In this document: positions 11,741 to 23,537 of the stretch, piece after piece | Layout of the letters: each line of letters starts with the position of its first letter | Position numbering within the stretch: the stretch's first letter is position 1 | NCBI GenBank assembly: GCA_022702705.1 | Contig: CM040428.1 | Span: 94,174,287 to 94,238,286, forward strand | From: Papilionanthe hookeriana x Papilionanthe teres | Taxonomy: Eukaryota; Streptophyta; Magnoliopsida; Asparagales; Orchidaceae | Reading direction: 5' to 3' | DNA length: 64,000 bases | Position numbers and translations under genes: made by a program | Notes under the pieces: model-generated | Told to the model about the DNA's origin: nothing | Seen by the model: only the letters and a program-made list of their open reading frames with translations | The model's database searches: none

Positions 11741-13000
11741 TGTAGAGCGAGAGTGAGAGAGTAATAAAGAGAACAAGAGCTGGAGAATGAGTGAGACCTA
11801 TACAGAAAGTGGAAAAGAGAGTGAAAGGGAGGAGGATATAAGAGGGTATGAGAGAGAGGGACAAGAGAGAAAAAGAGACGTTAGGATAGTGGGAATGGAG
11901 AGAGTGTGAGGAATTGAGGGAGGGAGATAGACAGGTAGAGAATGAGAGAGATAGTGCACAAGAGAGAAAGAGATATGTATAGAGAAGAGGGAGAGATTGA
12001 GAACAAGGGTAAGAAAAAGAGAGTGAGAGATAGGGGATAGAGGGAGGGAGAGAGTTAAAGAGGAAGAACAAAGGGAGAGAGAAATTCAGAGAAAGTAAGA
12101 AACAATGAGAGAGAGAAGAGATAGGGATTAAGAGAGATAAAATTTGGAGAGAGAGAGAGTGCGTATGAGCACGAAGAACTAAGAAAGAGAGATGATAGAG
12201 TGACTAAAGAGAGAACAAGAGAGAGGACCAAGAGCAATAAAGAAATAATAGAGAGTGAGAGAGAGATGGAGCGAGGGAGTGAGAGGTATTTAAGATTTAG
12301 GGACTGAGGCAGAGAGAGATAGTAAGATATAAATAGAGAGAAAAGAGTGAAGAAAAATAAAGAAAAGATGAGTGAGAGGGAGAGACGGAAGGAGACCAAG
12401 CGAATGAGCGAAAGAGAGAGATCGAAAGAGAAGGAAAAAATCGAGAGGGAGAGAGTGAAAGGGAGAGAGTGAGAAAGAGAGAGACAGAGGGAAAGAGTAA
12501 GGGAGAGAGTGAGAAAGGGGGAGATAGAGGGAGAGAAGGAGAGAGATTAAAGAGAGAAAGAGTGAGAGAGGGAGAGAAACCAAGAAAGATCTAAGAGAAA
12601 GAGAGATACGAAGCAAGAGAGAAAAATAGTGGAAAATATGATCAGGTTTGAGATAGGGAGGTAGAGTGCAAGAGGAATGAGTGAGAAGGATAGATGAAGA
12701 GAGCAGGATGGAGAGGGAGAGTGGTTGAGATAGAGAGAGTGGGAGGGAGGTTAGCAGAAGGAGAGAATAACAGAGAAATGATGAGAGATAGAGTGAGAGA
12801 AAGGGAGTGAAAGAAATATTGAAAATTGAAGTGAGAGAAGTGAGAGCAAGAGAGAGAGAATGCGAGAGAGCAATAGAGAAAACGAGAGGTAGCAAGCTGG
12901 AGTGAATGTGTGAGTGCAAGAGGAGAGAAGGAGGTGTGAGATAGGGAGTGAGGTAAAAAGAGAGGGAAGAAGGATTGATGAGGGAGTGATAGAGAGGAAA

Positions 13001-13075
13001 GAGAGATGTATGAGAGAAAATAGAAAATAATGAGATGGAGTGGTGAGGAGAGAGCAAGATGTAAGAGCAATTTAG
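13001..13075 (+). repeat. Box B, forward
   Basis: GATGTATGAGAGAAAATAG, AAAATAATGAGATGGAGTGG and GCAAGATGTAAGAGCAATTT. It matches the paralogue at 20291-20366. Confidence 0.88.
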
Positions 13076-13244
13076 AGAGAGTGTGTGAGGGAGTGCGAGT
13101 GAGAGAGAGAAAGAAAGAGTGAGTGAAGAGAGAGTAGAGAGGGACAAAAGAAAAAAGTAGAGAGAGACTGAGGGGACAAAAGAGAACACGCGAACAATGA
13201 AGAGAGATGAAATAGAAAGTGAGAGAGTGAGGAGGAAAGGGAGT

Positions 13245-13600
13245 AAAGATAGGGATTGAAAAGTGTGTAGGAGCGAGAGAGGGAGAGAGGGTAAGGCAGA
13301 AAAAGAGTGAATAGAGACTTAGGTGGGATAGAACAAAATATAGTGAGTGAGAGGTGGAGTGAGGATGATATAGAGGGAGATATGGAGAGAGAGATGGAGG
13401 GAGAGAGGGAGATTGGGAGAGAGACTGAATTAATGAAAGAGGGAGAGAGGATGGGAGAAGAGAGTGAGAGATGGTTGGAGAGAAAGAGGGAGCAGAGTGA
13501 TAAGAGAGTGATGAAAAAAAGCAATAGAGATTGTGTGTGAGATAAAATGAAAGAGAAATAGAGAATGAAAAAGTGATAAACCATGAATAGAGAAAACAAC
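13245..13600 (+). repeat. Boxes C and D, forward
   Basis: GGGATTGAAAAGTGTGTAGG, GGGTAAGGCAGAAAAAGAG and GAGACTTAGGTGGGATAG are followed by CTGAATTAATGAAAGAGGG, GAGATGGTTGGAGAGAAAG, GTGATAAGAGAGTGATGA and GTGATAAACCATGAATAGAG. The paralogue is 20535-20890. Confidence 0.88.
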
Positions 13601-14654
13601 GAGAGAAGGAGAGAGTGAGAAAGAGAGAGATAGATGGATGGAGTGAGAGGAATGGAGTTGGAGAGATACAAAGTGTGAGTTGGAGAAAGTGAGACTGAAG
13701 GAAGATATAGAGGGAGTGAGAGAAAGAGAGAGGGGGAGAGAATGAGATTTTGTAGGATAGAGAGGGGAGATGAATTGGAAGAGGAGAGCATGTGTGAAAG
13801 AAAAAGAAGAACAAGAGAGCTAGAGAGAGGGTGGGAGGGAAGAAAGCAAGAGAGTGTGAGAAAGTGGGAGAGAAAGATTGAGAGGAGAGAGAGCAATAGA
13901 AGAGAGTAATCATGGAGCAAGAAAGAGAGAGGATATTAAGTCGTAACAGTGAGAATGAAACTGAGGAGAGAGGAAGAGTGATGAAGAAAAGGATAGAGTG
14001 TGAGAAAGTAATAGCGAGAAGAGAGAGTGAGGGAAGAGAGAGCAGGAGAGAGGGAAAGAGTGAAAGAGTGAGGGAGTGATTAAGAGAGAGGGGGATAAGG
14101 AGAGTAGTAGGAAGAGAGGGATAAAGAGTGAAAGAGAGAGTCAAATAATAGTAGCGTCAAATGATAGAGACAGAAGATAGAGTGAGAGATATAAAAAAAG
14201 GTTGGAATTGAGAGTGAGAGAGGGGAGAGATTGAGTGAGAAAGCGAGATTGAAAGAGGTAGTGAGACATTTTAAAACAAACAAAAGAGAAAGGAAGAGAG
14301 AGAGAGAGAGTAAAAGAAAGAGATAGTGAGAAAAGTGACTCAGGGAAAATCGAGTAAGTGCAAGTGAGTGTGTGCAGAAAAGTAAGGGAGATAGAAGAAT
14401 GGTGAGAGAGAGTGAAAACAAGAGAGAGAAAAAAGGAGGGATAATGGGAGGGAGAGAGGAAGGGAGAAAAGAGAGAATGAGAGTGGTGGGATGGAAGCAA
14501 GGGAGATGAGAGAGAGTGGGGGATATAGTAAGAGAAAAGTAAGAAAAACGACAGAAGAGAGCAACAATGGAGAGTGTGAAAGAGGGTATAAGATAGAAAA
14601 AGAGAAAAGAGAGAGAAAAAGAGAGAGTGAGAGAAAACAATAGAGGAGAGGATA

Positions 14655-15058
14655 TAGAGAGAAGAGAGAAAAATGGAGCAAGGGAAAAGAGAGAGTGAGA
14701 GAGAAAAAAAATGGTAATAAAGAGTGAGATAGAGAGCGAGAATGGAGCTAAAGAGGGCGAGAGGGAGAGAGATTAATAGTGAGTGAGCGCTAGAGCGTGT
14801 GTTAGTGTGTCAGATGGAGAGAGAAAAGTGAACTACATAAGGGAAACTTAGAGAGAGTAGAGAGAAAAATGGAGCAAGGGAGAAGAGAGAGTGAGAGAAA
14901 AAACAAAATGGTAATAAATAGTGAGATAGAGAGCGAGAAATGGAGCTAAAGAAGGCGAGAGGGAGAGAGATTAATAGTGAGTGAGCGCTAGAGAGTGTGT
15001 CAGTTTGTGAGATGGAGAGAGAAAAGTGAACTACATAAGGGAAACCTAGAGAGGGCAC
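14655..15058 (+). repeat. 198-bp tandem duplication containing box A
   Basis: The units are 14655-14852 and 14853-15058. ATGGTAATAAAGAGTGAG at 14711 and ATGGTAATAAATAGTGAG at 14908 are 197 apart, and CTACATAAGGGAAAC at 14833 and 15031 is 198 apart. Both units end in box A with GGGAAACTTAG or GGGAAACCTAG, a variant private to this pair that confirms a recent local duplication. Confidence 0.9.
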
Positions 15059-16967
15059 AAATGAGGGAGTGAGAATGATAATGAGAATAGGTGAGAGAGT
15101 GAAAGAGATCTAAAGAGAAATATGAAAGGAATGAGGGAGAGAAAAGTAAATAAGAAAGGAAAGAGAAAAAAAGATATTAGGAGGTTGAGAAGTGAGAGAG
15201 TGTGAGTGAGGGAGGAAAGAAAAGAGAGTCAAAGAGAGCGAGAGAACGAAAGAGAGAGTGATGGATATATAGATAGAGAGGAAGACAGTGAGAACAAAAG
15301 AGGATAGAGAGGGAGAGAGGGAGGTAGATGGAGAGTGAGTGTGAGAGAGTTGAAGATAGAGTGCGTAAGAGAGAGGGGGAGGTTGGGTAGGAGGAGGGAG
15401 GGAAAGAAGAAAGAGAGGAAGAGAGATTGTGCGTGGAAGATAGAGAGTATAAAGGAATGGGTGGAGAGAGAGCAGAGAAGACAGTAAGATAAAGGGAGAG
15501 AACAAATAATGGGTGAGACAGAGGGAAACTAAGAGATAGTGGAATTAAAGAGAGAGAGAGGAAGGGAGAGAAGAGTGAGAATTAGAGAGAAATAGAAACA
15601 GATGAGAGAGTAAGAAGGGAGAGATATAGATAAAGAGAGATAAGGAGACCAAGAATAAAAGATAGAGAGTGAGAGATATGAAGATAGAGAGAGGGAAGAG
15701 ATAGGAAGGGAGAAATGTAGAAAGAAGTGCGAGAGAAAGTAAGAAATAATGAGAGAGAGAAGGAGAAAGAGATACTAGGAGGGAGGCAGCGAAAAAGGGA
15801 GATAAAAGGAGAAAAAGAGTTGAGTAATGAGAGAGAGTGCTATAGAAGAGAGATTAAAAGAGATTGATTGAGCAACAATGCTATAATGAAGGTGGAATAA
15901 AGAGTGAGAGAGGGAGAGCATGAGAGAGAGTAAGTGTGATGGAGATGAGAGAGGGGGGAGAGAGATGTGGGGGATAGAGGGATAGAAGTGTGAGAGTACA
16001 TATACATAGAGGAAGAGAGAGATAGAGGGTGGGAGAGTAAAAGGGAGCATGACAAGAAGAGAGAGTGAGAGAAGTATGAGAATAAGAGGTGGAGAATGTG
16101 ATGGTAGAGGTAGAGGGAGAGAACATGGGAGAAAAAGAGAGGAGTGACAGAGGTAGAGGGAGAGGAGAGAAAGGGAGCAAAGGAGGAAGTGAGAGTGGAG
16201 AGAAGGAGATGAGGAAAGATACAGAAACGGAGAGTGAGCGAGAGAGATAGAGGGAGGAGAATAAGAGAATGAGAGAGAGAATGAAAGAGAGTCAGAAGGG
16301 AAAGTGGGAGAGAGAGTTATGAAGGAGGGAAGTGACAGAAATAGAGAGAGAGTGGCTGAATTGAGGAAGAGAATAAGTGAGAAGAGTAAGAGAGAAGTTG
16401 ACAGAGAATAATGAAAATGATTGAAAATACAAGAGAGGATAGAGAGTGTGAAAGAGATAAAGAGAGAGAGAGAGAGAGTAGGAGTGAGAGTGAAAATAAA
16501 GAGAAAGTAGATGAAGAGATAGTAAGAGAAATGAAACAAGAAAGAAAATGATAGATTGACCAAGAGAGAAAGAGTTAGGGAGGGAAAGTGAGAGGAAAAA
16601 GGAGAGAGAAAGGAAGAAGTGAAATAGAGGAAGGGAGAGAGAATCGAGTGAGGGAGTAATAGTGGGAGAGAATTTAAGGAGAGTGAGGGAGCGAGGATGG
16701 GAGAGAGTATCAGAGTGAGAGAAATAGAGAAAAAAGGGAGAGTGGGGAAATTGTGGGAGAGAGAGAGAGGAAGCTATCGAGAAAAAAAGAGCGAAATAAG
16801 TAGCGAGGGAGGGAAAGAGGGAGGGAAGGTGATAAAGTAATATACAATGATAGAGAAGAAGGGGGAGAGAGAGAGAAGAGTGAGAGAATTAGAGGAAGGG
16901 AAAGAGAGTTAGATGGATATAGGATGTTAAAGAACGAGTAAAGAGAGAGAAAAGGGAGCAAGAGAGA

Positions 16968-17060
16968 GCGAGAGACAGGGAGAAACATAAGAGAAAGTGA
17001 GAGACATAGAGTGAAAGAGAGAGAGTGAAAAATTAAGAGATAGAGGGTAAGAGTAGGGAA
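16968..17060 (+). repeat. Box H, forward
   Basis: GACAGGGAGAAACATAAGAG, AAAGTGAGAGACATAGAGTG and GATAGAGGGTAAGAGTAGGG. It is the reverse complement of the H series at 2285-2370. Confidence 0.7.
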
Positions 17061-18995
17061 GAGAGTGATAAAGGGGGAGGAAGGAGAGAGATTAAAGAGG
17101 GATAGGGAGTGAGAAAGGAAGAGAGAGTAAGAAAGACTTAAGAGAGGGAGATAGGAAGCTAGAGAGAAAAGAGCGCAAACGATTGTGAGCATAACTAAGA
17201 TAGGGAAGGAGAGTAAGAGAAAGAGTGAGAATGAGTGAAGAACAGACGGAGATAGAGAGGGAAAAGGAAGAGAGGGAGAGAGATTGAGATAGAAAGAGAG
17301 GGAGGGAGAGTAACGGAGGAGAGAGTTAGATAGAAAGAATGGAGAGAGCAAGATAAAGGGAGAGGGAGAGGGAGAGTGGGACAGAAATAGAGAAAAGTGA
17401 TTGTGAGAGAAGAGAGAGCAAGAGAGAGGGAATGAGAGAGAGCAATTGAAAAAATGAGAGGGAGGGTAAGGGAATGAAGGAGTGAGTGCAAGTGGAGATA
17501 GAAAGAGCGTGAGATATGGACAAAGCAACACAAGATGAAAGTAGGTATTGAAATAGGGATAGAATGTTGAGGAAATAGAGATGTGAGGAAGAGATGTAGA
17601 GAGATATATAGATGAGAGGGAGAGAGTGAGGACAAGAGTAAAAGAAAGAGAGTGAGACTTAGGGGAAACAGCGAGGGAAGGAGTGAGAGAGAAATAAAGA
17701 GAGGGAGATAGAGCGAAATATGAGAGTATGTGATAGACATTGAGAGAGAAGAGAGAGGATTTGAGAGAGATAAAATTTGGAGTGCGATGGAGAGAGTGCG
17801 TTTGAGGTATAGGGGAAGAGAAATATTGAGTAAAGAAAGAGATTATGTGTGTGAGGAAGAGAGAGTGAGAGAGAAACATAAGAGAAAGAGTTAGAGATGT
17901 GTGAGCAATAAAAAGAGAAAGAAAGAGAGAACAATTTGTGAGATTGTGAGAGGAAGGGAGTGAAAGAGGAAGTGAGAGTGAGAAATATAGGGAGAGAAGG
18001 AGAATGAGGGAAGATAAAGAAAGAGAGAGTGGTTAATAGAGAGGGAGAGAGAGAAAAAGAGAATGAGAGAGTGATGGAGAGAGAATGAGAGCCTGGAAGG
18101 GAAAGTGGGAGAGAGCGCGAGAGAGACAGAGACAGAAGAAGGCAAGTGAGAGAAACAGAGAAAGAGTGGGGGATTGAGGAAGAGAGAGTGAGGAGAGTAA
18201 AAGAGAATGGATGATAAAAAGAGAGAGTGGTACGTGAGAGTAAGAGTGATAGTGAAATGAAGGAGAGATAAAGAGGAAGAGATAATCGGAGAGAGTGTCA
18301 GAGATAATAAAGGATGAGTCAAGGAAGAGAGAGAATTAGAGAAGGACTGAGGGAGAGTGTGAGTGAGCGAGACAGTAAGCAAGAGAGAGAGAGAAAGGGA
18401 TTACGAGAGCAGATAAAGAGAATAATGTAGGGAGTGAATGAGGCAAGAAGAGTGAAAAAGAGATTGTGAGATACTAGGTGTCTAAAGACAGAGAGATAGA
18501 AGAGAGAGTGAGAGAGATAAAGAGAGATACAAAAAAGTGGAATAGAGGGTATGTGAGAGAGAAGGAGGAGTGAGTGAGAATGATAAGGGAGGGAGGGAGT
18601 GAGATGGATTAAAGAGAGATTAGTAGAGAGATTGTGATAGAGAGTGAAAAGAAAATAGATAGGGAAGTGAGACGAAAGGAAGATTGAGTAAGAGAGAGTG
18701 AGTGAGAAGTAAAGAGATAGCAAGAATAGAAGAATAGCTAGAGAGAGAAGAGAGAGGGAGACAGAGAGGGAGATGGGGAAAGAGAGGGAGAAAGAGAAAC
18801 GTATAGAGAGAGAAGAGTGAAAGATGTAGCAACGAAGAGCAAGGCTGGAGTGCAAGAGGAGCAAGATGGTAAGAGAGAGCGAGATAGAGATCGAGAAGTG
18901 GGGCTTATGGGGAAGATACAGAGAGATATTGAGAGATGGAGAGAGTGAGAGAATGTATGAATGTCTGTGAGAGCTTGAGAGAGAGAGAGTGAGTG

Positions 18996-19060
18996 AGATG
19001 GAGAGAGAAGGGTGAGCTACACAAGGGAGACCTAGAGAGGGTAAGAATGAGGGAGTGAGA
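18996..19060 (+). repeat. Box A, forward
   Basis: GATGGAGAGAGAAGGGTGAG, CTACACAAGGGAGACCTAG and AGAGGGTAAGAATGAGGGAG. It is the best match to 11671-11740. Confidence 0.85.
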
Positions 19061-20290
19061 AATATAGAGCGAGAGTGAGAGAGTAATAAAGAGAACAAGA
19101 GCCGGAGAATGAATAAGACATATACAGAAAGTGGAAAAGAGAGTGAAAGAAAGGAGGATATAAGAGGGTATGAGAGAGAGGGACAAGAGAGAAAAAGAGA
19201 CGTTAGGAGAGTGGGAAGGGAGAGAGTGAGGAATGGAGGGAGGGAGATAGAGGGGTAGAGAATGAGAGAGATAGTGAGCGAGAGAGAAAGAGATATGTAT
19301 AGGGAAGAGGGAGAGATTGAGAACAAGGGTAAGGAGAAGGGAGGGAGAGAGTTAAAGAGGAAGAACAAAGGGAGAGTGAAATTGAGAGAAAGTAAGAAAC
19401 AATGAGAGAGAGAATAGATAGGGATTAAGAGAGACAAAATTTGGAGAGAGAGAGAGTGTATGAGCTTGAAGAACTTAGAAAGAGGGATGATAGAGTGACC
19501 AAAGAGAGAACAAGAGAGAGGAGCAAGGGCAATAAAGAAAGAATAGAAAGTGAGAGAGAGATGGAGTGAGGGAGTAAGAGGTATTTAAGATTTAGAGGCA
19601 GAGAGAGATAGTAAGATATAAATAGAGAGAAAAGAGTGAAGAAAAATAAAGAAAAGATGAGTGAGACTGAGAGATGGAAGGAGAGCAAGCGAATGAGCGA
19701 CAGAGAGAGATCGAAAGAGAGAAGAAGAAAGATCGAGAGGGAGAGAGTGAAAGGGAGAGAGTGATAAAGAGAGAGACATAGGGTAAAAGTAAGGGAGAGA
19801 GTGAGAAACGGGGAGATAGAGGGAGAGAAGGAGAGAGATTGAAGAGAGAAAGTGTGAGAGAGGGAGAGAGACTAAGAAAGATCTAAGAGAAAGAGAGATA
19901 TGAAGCAAGAGAGGAAAATAGTGGAAAATATGATCAGGTTTGAGATAGGGAGGTAGAGTGCAAGAGGAATGAGTGAGAAGGAGAGATGGAGAGAGCGGGA
20001 TGGAGAGGGAGAGTGGTTGAGATAGAGAGAGTGGGAGGGAGGTTAGTAGAGGGAGATAATAAAAGAGAAATGATGAGAGATAGAACGAGAGAAAGGGAGT
20101 GAAAGAAATATGAAAAATTGAAAGTGAGAGAAGAGAGAGCAAGAGAGAGGGAATGTGAGAGAGCAATAGAGAGAATGAGAGGTAGCAAGCTGGAGTAAAT
20201 GCATGAGTGCAAGAGGAGAGAAGGAGGTGTGAGATAGGGAGTGAGGTAAAAAGAGAGGAAAGAAAGATTGATGAGGGAGGGATAGAGAGG

Positions 20291-20366
20291 AAAGAGAGAT
20301 GTATGAGAGAAAATAGGAAATAATGAGATGGATTGGTGGGGAGAGAGAAACATGTAAGGGCAATTT
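20291..20366 (+). repeat. Box B, forward
   Basis: GATGTATGAGAGAAAATAGG, AAATAATGAGATGGATTGG and ACATGTAAGGGCAATTTAG. It is the paralogue of 13001-13075. Confidence 0.88.
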
Positions 20367-20534
20367 AGAGAGAGTGTGTGAGGGAGTGAGAGTGAGAGAG
20401 AGAAAGAAAGAGTGAGTGAAGAGAGAGTAGAGAGGGACATAGAAGAAAAAAGTAGAGAGAGACTGAGGGAACAAAAGAGAACACGCGAACAATGAAGAGA
20501 GATGAAATAGAATGTGAGAGAGTGAGGTGAAAAG

Positions 20535-20720
20535 GGAGTAAAGATAGGGATTGAAAAGTGTGCGGGAGCGAGAGAGGGAGAGAGGGTAAAGCAGAAATAG
20601 AGAGAGAATAGAGACTCAAGGGGGCAGAACATAATATAGTGAGTGAGAGGTGGAGTGAGGATGTATAGAGGGAGATATGGAGAGAGAGATGGAGGGCGAG
20701 AGGGAGATTGAGAGAGAGAC
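20535..20720 (+). repeat. Box C, forward
   Basis: GGGATTGAAAAGTGTGCGGG, GGGTAAAGCAGAAATAGAG, GAGACTCAAGGGGGCAGAAC and ATAGTGAGTGAGAGGTGG. It leads directly into the first copy of the duplicated D box. Confidence 0.85.
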
Positions 20721-21770
20721 TGAATTAATGAAAGAGGGAGAGAGGGAAGGAGAAGAGAGTGAGAGATGGTTGGAGGGAAAGAGGGAGCAGTGATAAGACA
20801 GTGATGAAAAAAAGCAATAGAGATTGTGTGTTAGATAAAATGAGAGAGCAGTAGAGAAAGAAAAAGTGATAAACCATGAATAGAGAAAACATCGAGAGAA
20901 GGAGAGAGTTAGAAGAGAGAGATAGATGGATGGAGTGAGAGGAGAGAGGGAAGAGAGACTAATAGAGGAGATAATATGAGTGCTCACGAGAGAGAGGATT
21001 GAGTTTGAAAGAGAGGGAGTAAAGTGAGTGAAATTTAGGAGAGAGAGACTTGGAGCAAGAAAAAGAGAAAAAGCAATAAATAGAGAGAGAAAAAAAATAA
21101 AGAGAGGTTGAGAGAGTAGGATTGTTGGTTATAGATACAGAGTGAGTAAAGTGATAAGAGAGTGATGAAAGAGAGCAGTAGAGAGTGCGTGTGAGAGAAA
21201 GAGAGAGAGAAATAGAGAAAGAAATAGTGATAAAGCCTAATATAGAAAAGAGCCAGAGAGGGAAAGAATGAGAATGAGAAAGGTTGGAAGAAGGGAGTTA
21301 AAGGAATGGAAGAGTGTGTGAATGAGAGAGGAAGAGAGAGTGAGAGAGAATAGAGAGTAAAGGAATAATAGAGATAGAGTGAGAGGCATGGAGGAGAGAC
21401 TGAATTAATGAAAGAGGGAGAGAGGGACGGAGAAGTGAGTGAGAGATGGTTGGAGAGAAAGAGGGAGCAGAGTGATAAGAGGGTGATGAAAAAAAGCAAT
21501 AGAGATTGTGTGTGAGATAAAATGAGAGAGATCAATAGAGAAAGAAAAAGTGATAAACCATGAATAGAGAAAACAACGAGAGAAGGAGAGAGTGAGAAAG
21601 AGAGAGATGGATGGAGTGAGAGGAGAGAGGGAAGAGAGACTAATAGAGGAGATAATAAGAGTGCTCACAAGAGAGAGGATTGAGTTAGAAAGAGAGGGAG
21701 TAAAGGGAGTGAAATTTAGGAGAGAGAGACTTGGAGCGAGAAAAAGGGAAAAAGCAATAAATAGAGAGAG
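20718..21770 (+). repeat. Box D segment duplicated in tandem, offset 670-681 bp
   Basis: Copies lie at 20718-21090 and 21388-21770. CTGAATTAATGAAAGAGGG occurs at 20720 and 21390, and AAGCAATAAATAGAGAGAG at 21071 and 21752. A stretch of mixed sequence is shared and rare elsewhere (AGTGCTCACGAGAGAGAGG versus AGTGCTCACAAGAGAGAGG). The copies are separated by about 300 bp of other satellite (21091-21387). High similarity makes this one of the youngest events in the window. Confidence 0.9.
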
Positions 21771-22828
21771 AGAGTGAGAGACATGGAGAGAGGGGTAGAA
21801 AATGAGGTTTAGTAGGTGAGAGAGGGGGTGAACTGGAAAATATTGAGAAGGAGAGAGGGGGAGAGCGTGTGAGACAAAGAAAGAAGAGCGAGAAAGGGAG
21901 AGAGAGAGGGAGGAAGGGAAGGAAATAAGAGTGTTGGGGAGAGAGGGAGAGCGAGGATAGAGAGAAATAGAAGAGAGAGTAAGTAAGATAGAATGAACAT
22001 GGAGTGAGAAAAAGAGAGGGCATGAGGGAGTAAGAGTGAGAGTGAAACTAAAGACAGAGGAAGAGAAGCTAGAAAGGGAGAGAGTGCGAGAGAGAAATAG
22101 AGAGAAAAGATAGTAAGGGAAGAGTGAGTGGGAGAGAGGGAAAGAGTGAGTGAGCGAGAGAGGGAGTAAGAGAGAGGTAGGTGAGGAGAACAGGAGAAAA
22201 AGAGGGATGAAGGGAGTGAATGTGGGAGGGAGAGTGAGAGAGACTCAGTGAGAGATAAAGGGAGCATCAAAAGAGAATAGAAGAGAGATAAATAGAGGTA
22301 GAATAGAAAGTGAGAGAGAGGAAGAGAGTGAGTGAGAAAGAGAGATAAAAAGTGGTAGTGAGAGAGTTTAAAGAGAGAGAGAAGGAAAGAGAAAGGAGAG
22401 ACTAAGGGAAGATCGAGTAAGAGTGAGGAGGGGTATGAAGTGATGGAGAACGAGAGGATATTGAGTAGGAAAGGGAGCAAGAAAGAGAGGGATAAAGGTA
22501 AGGAGAGGGAGGGAGTTAGAGAAGTGAGAAAATGAGAGAGGGAGGAGAGAGAGAGTGGGAGATAGAGCAAGAGAAAAGAAAAGAAAAAGAGAGAGGAGAG
22601 AGCAATATAATAGAGTTTGAAAGAGAGTATAAGATAGAAAAAGAGAATAGAGAGTGAGAAAGAGGGAGTGAGAGAGCACAATAGAGATGGAGTAAGGGAG
22701 GGAGAGAAGAGAGTGGGAGAGAAAGAACAAAACGGTAATAGATAGTGAGATTGAGAGCAAAATATTGAGCTAAAGAGGGTGAGAGGGAGAGAGATTAAGA
22801 GTGAGTGAGAGAGTGTATGAGTGTATAA

Positions 22829-22890
22829 GATGGAGAGAGAAGAGTGAGCTACACAAGAGAGACCTAGAGAGGGCATGATGAGGCATTGAG
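22829..22890 (+). repeat. Box A, forward
   Basis: AGATGGAGAGAGAAGAGTG, AGCTACACAAGAGAGACC and TAGAGAGGGCATGATGAGG. Confidence 0.82.
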
Positions 22891-23391
22891 AAAGATAGAG
22901 GGAGAGAGTAAGAGCATTGAAGAGTACATTAGTGAGAGAGTGAACGAGATCCAGAGAGAAATAGGAAAATAGAGTGGGAGAGAGAAAAAGATTTAAGGAA
23001 AAGAGAGAGCGGGACAGGAGATTGAAAGAGATACTGGCAGGCTGGGAAGGGAGAGCGAGTGAGCAAGGGTTGGTGGAGGAGAAGAGAGAGATAGAGTGTG
23101 AGAGAATGAAAGAGAGAGCGAGTGAGGGATTAAGAGAGATATTTAGAAAGATAGAGAGAGTGAGAACAAGAGTAAGGAAAGGAGAGTGAGAGAAAGAGGA
23201 GATAGGGAGATGGACAGAGAGGGAGAGAAGGAGAGAGTGAGAAAAGTGTGAGAGAATGTGAGAAATAATTAGAAAGAAGTGAGAGTGATAAGGAGAGATA
23301 AAACTTAGAGAGCGAGAGAGGGTGTGTATGAGTGTGAGAGAGTGATAGAGATCTAAAGAGAGTTTGAGAGAGGGAGAAAGTGTATGAGTTT

Positions 23392-23460
23392 GTGAGATGG
23401 AGAGAAGAGTGAGCTACATAAGGGAGGCCTAGAGAGGGTGAGATTGAGGGAGTGAGAATG
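23392..23460 (+). repeat. Box A, forward, last box before switch 2
   Basis: GAGATGGAGAGAAGAGTGAG, CTACATAAGGGAGGCCTAG and AGAGGGTGAGATTGAGGGAG. It lies about 560 bp after the previous A, a short A-to-A interval. The switch follows about 70 bp later. Confidence 0.82.
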
Positions 23461-23524
23461 ATAGAGGAGAGAGTGAAGCTGATAAGGAGAACAAGTGTGA
23501 GAGGATGAGGGAGATCTAAAGAGA

Positions 23525-23537
23525 AAGACCCATAATC
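23525..23537. other. Strand switch 2 (purine to pyrimidine)
   Basis: The junction reads AAAGAGAAAGACCCATAATC then TCTTCCTTTC. A few mixed bases (ACCCATAA) sit between the two regimes. Neither flank is a recognisable box H, unlike switches 4 and 8. Confidence 0.88.

Larger units (their letters stand above)
10025..13650 (+). repeat. 3.6-kb segment, first copy of a direct duplication with 17550-20945
   Basis: GAGATATATAGATGAGAGGG occurs at 10075 and 17601, an offset of 7526. GTGATAAACCATGAATAGAG occurs at 13573 and 20866, an offset of 7293. Between them the boxes and private sequence run in the same order: TTCTAGAGAAGTGTGAGC-like sequence, GAGAGCCTGGAAGGGAAAG, the ACAAGGTGTCTAAAGACA region, box A, box B, box C and box D. 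The loss of about 233 bp in the second copy is mostly around 11280-11510. Substitutions are scattered, with several CG versus TG/CA pairs. Confidence 0.88.
17550..20945 (+). repeat. Second copy of the 10025-13650 segment
   Basis: This is the partner of 10025-13650, as shown by the anchors described there. It is shorter by about 0.23 kb. It keeps CG at 18892-18893, 19103-19104 and 19279-19280, where the first copy has CA (11570-11571), TG (11781-11782) and CA (11959-11960). Confidence 0.88.
7936..23531 (+). repeat. Satellite block 2, purine on the given strand (15.6 kb)
   Basis: The longest block in the window. Forward boxes in order are B 8021, C 8215, D 8415, E about 8715, F about 9265, A 9801, then A 11671, B 13001, C 13245, D 13425, E about 13740, A twice (14811 and 15009), H 16968, A 18996, B 20291, C 20535, D 20718, a second D 21388, E about 21795, F about 22370, A 22829 and A 23392. 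The B-to-B spacing is about 4.97 then 7.3 kb, so the period is irregular. No gene is seen. Reverse-strand open frames are compositional. Confidence 0.93.

Noticed and set aside
12642..14144. 500-codon open frame on the reverse strand
   Set aside because: It has the same composition artefact in a purine block read from its pyrimidine strand. It spans boxes B, C and D, which recur elsewhere with frame-shifting indels (offset drift between copies), so no reading frame is conserved.
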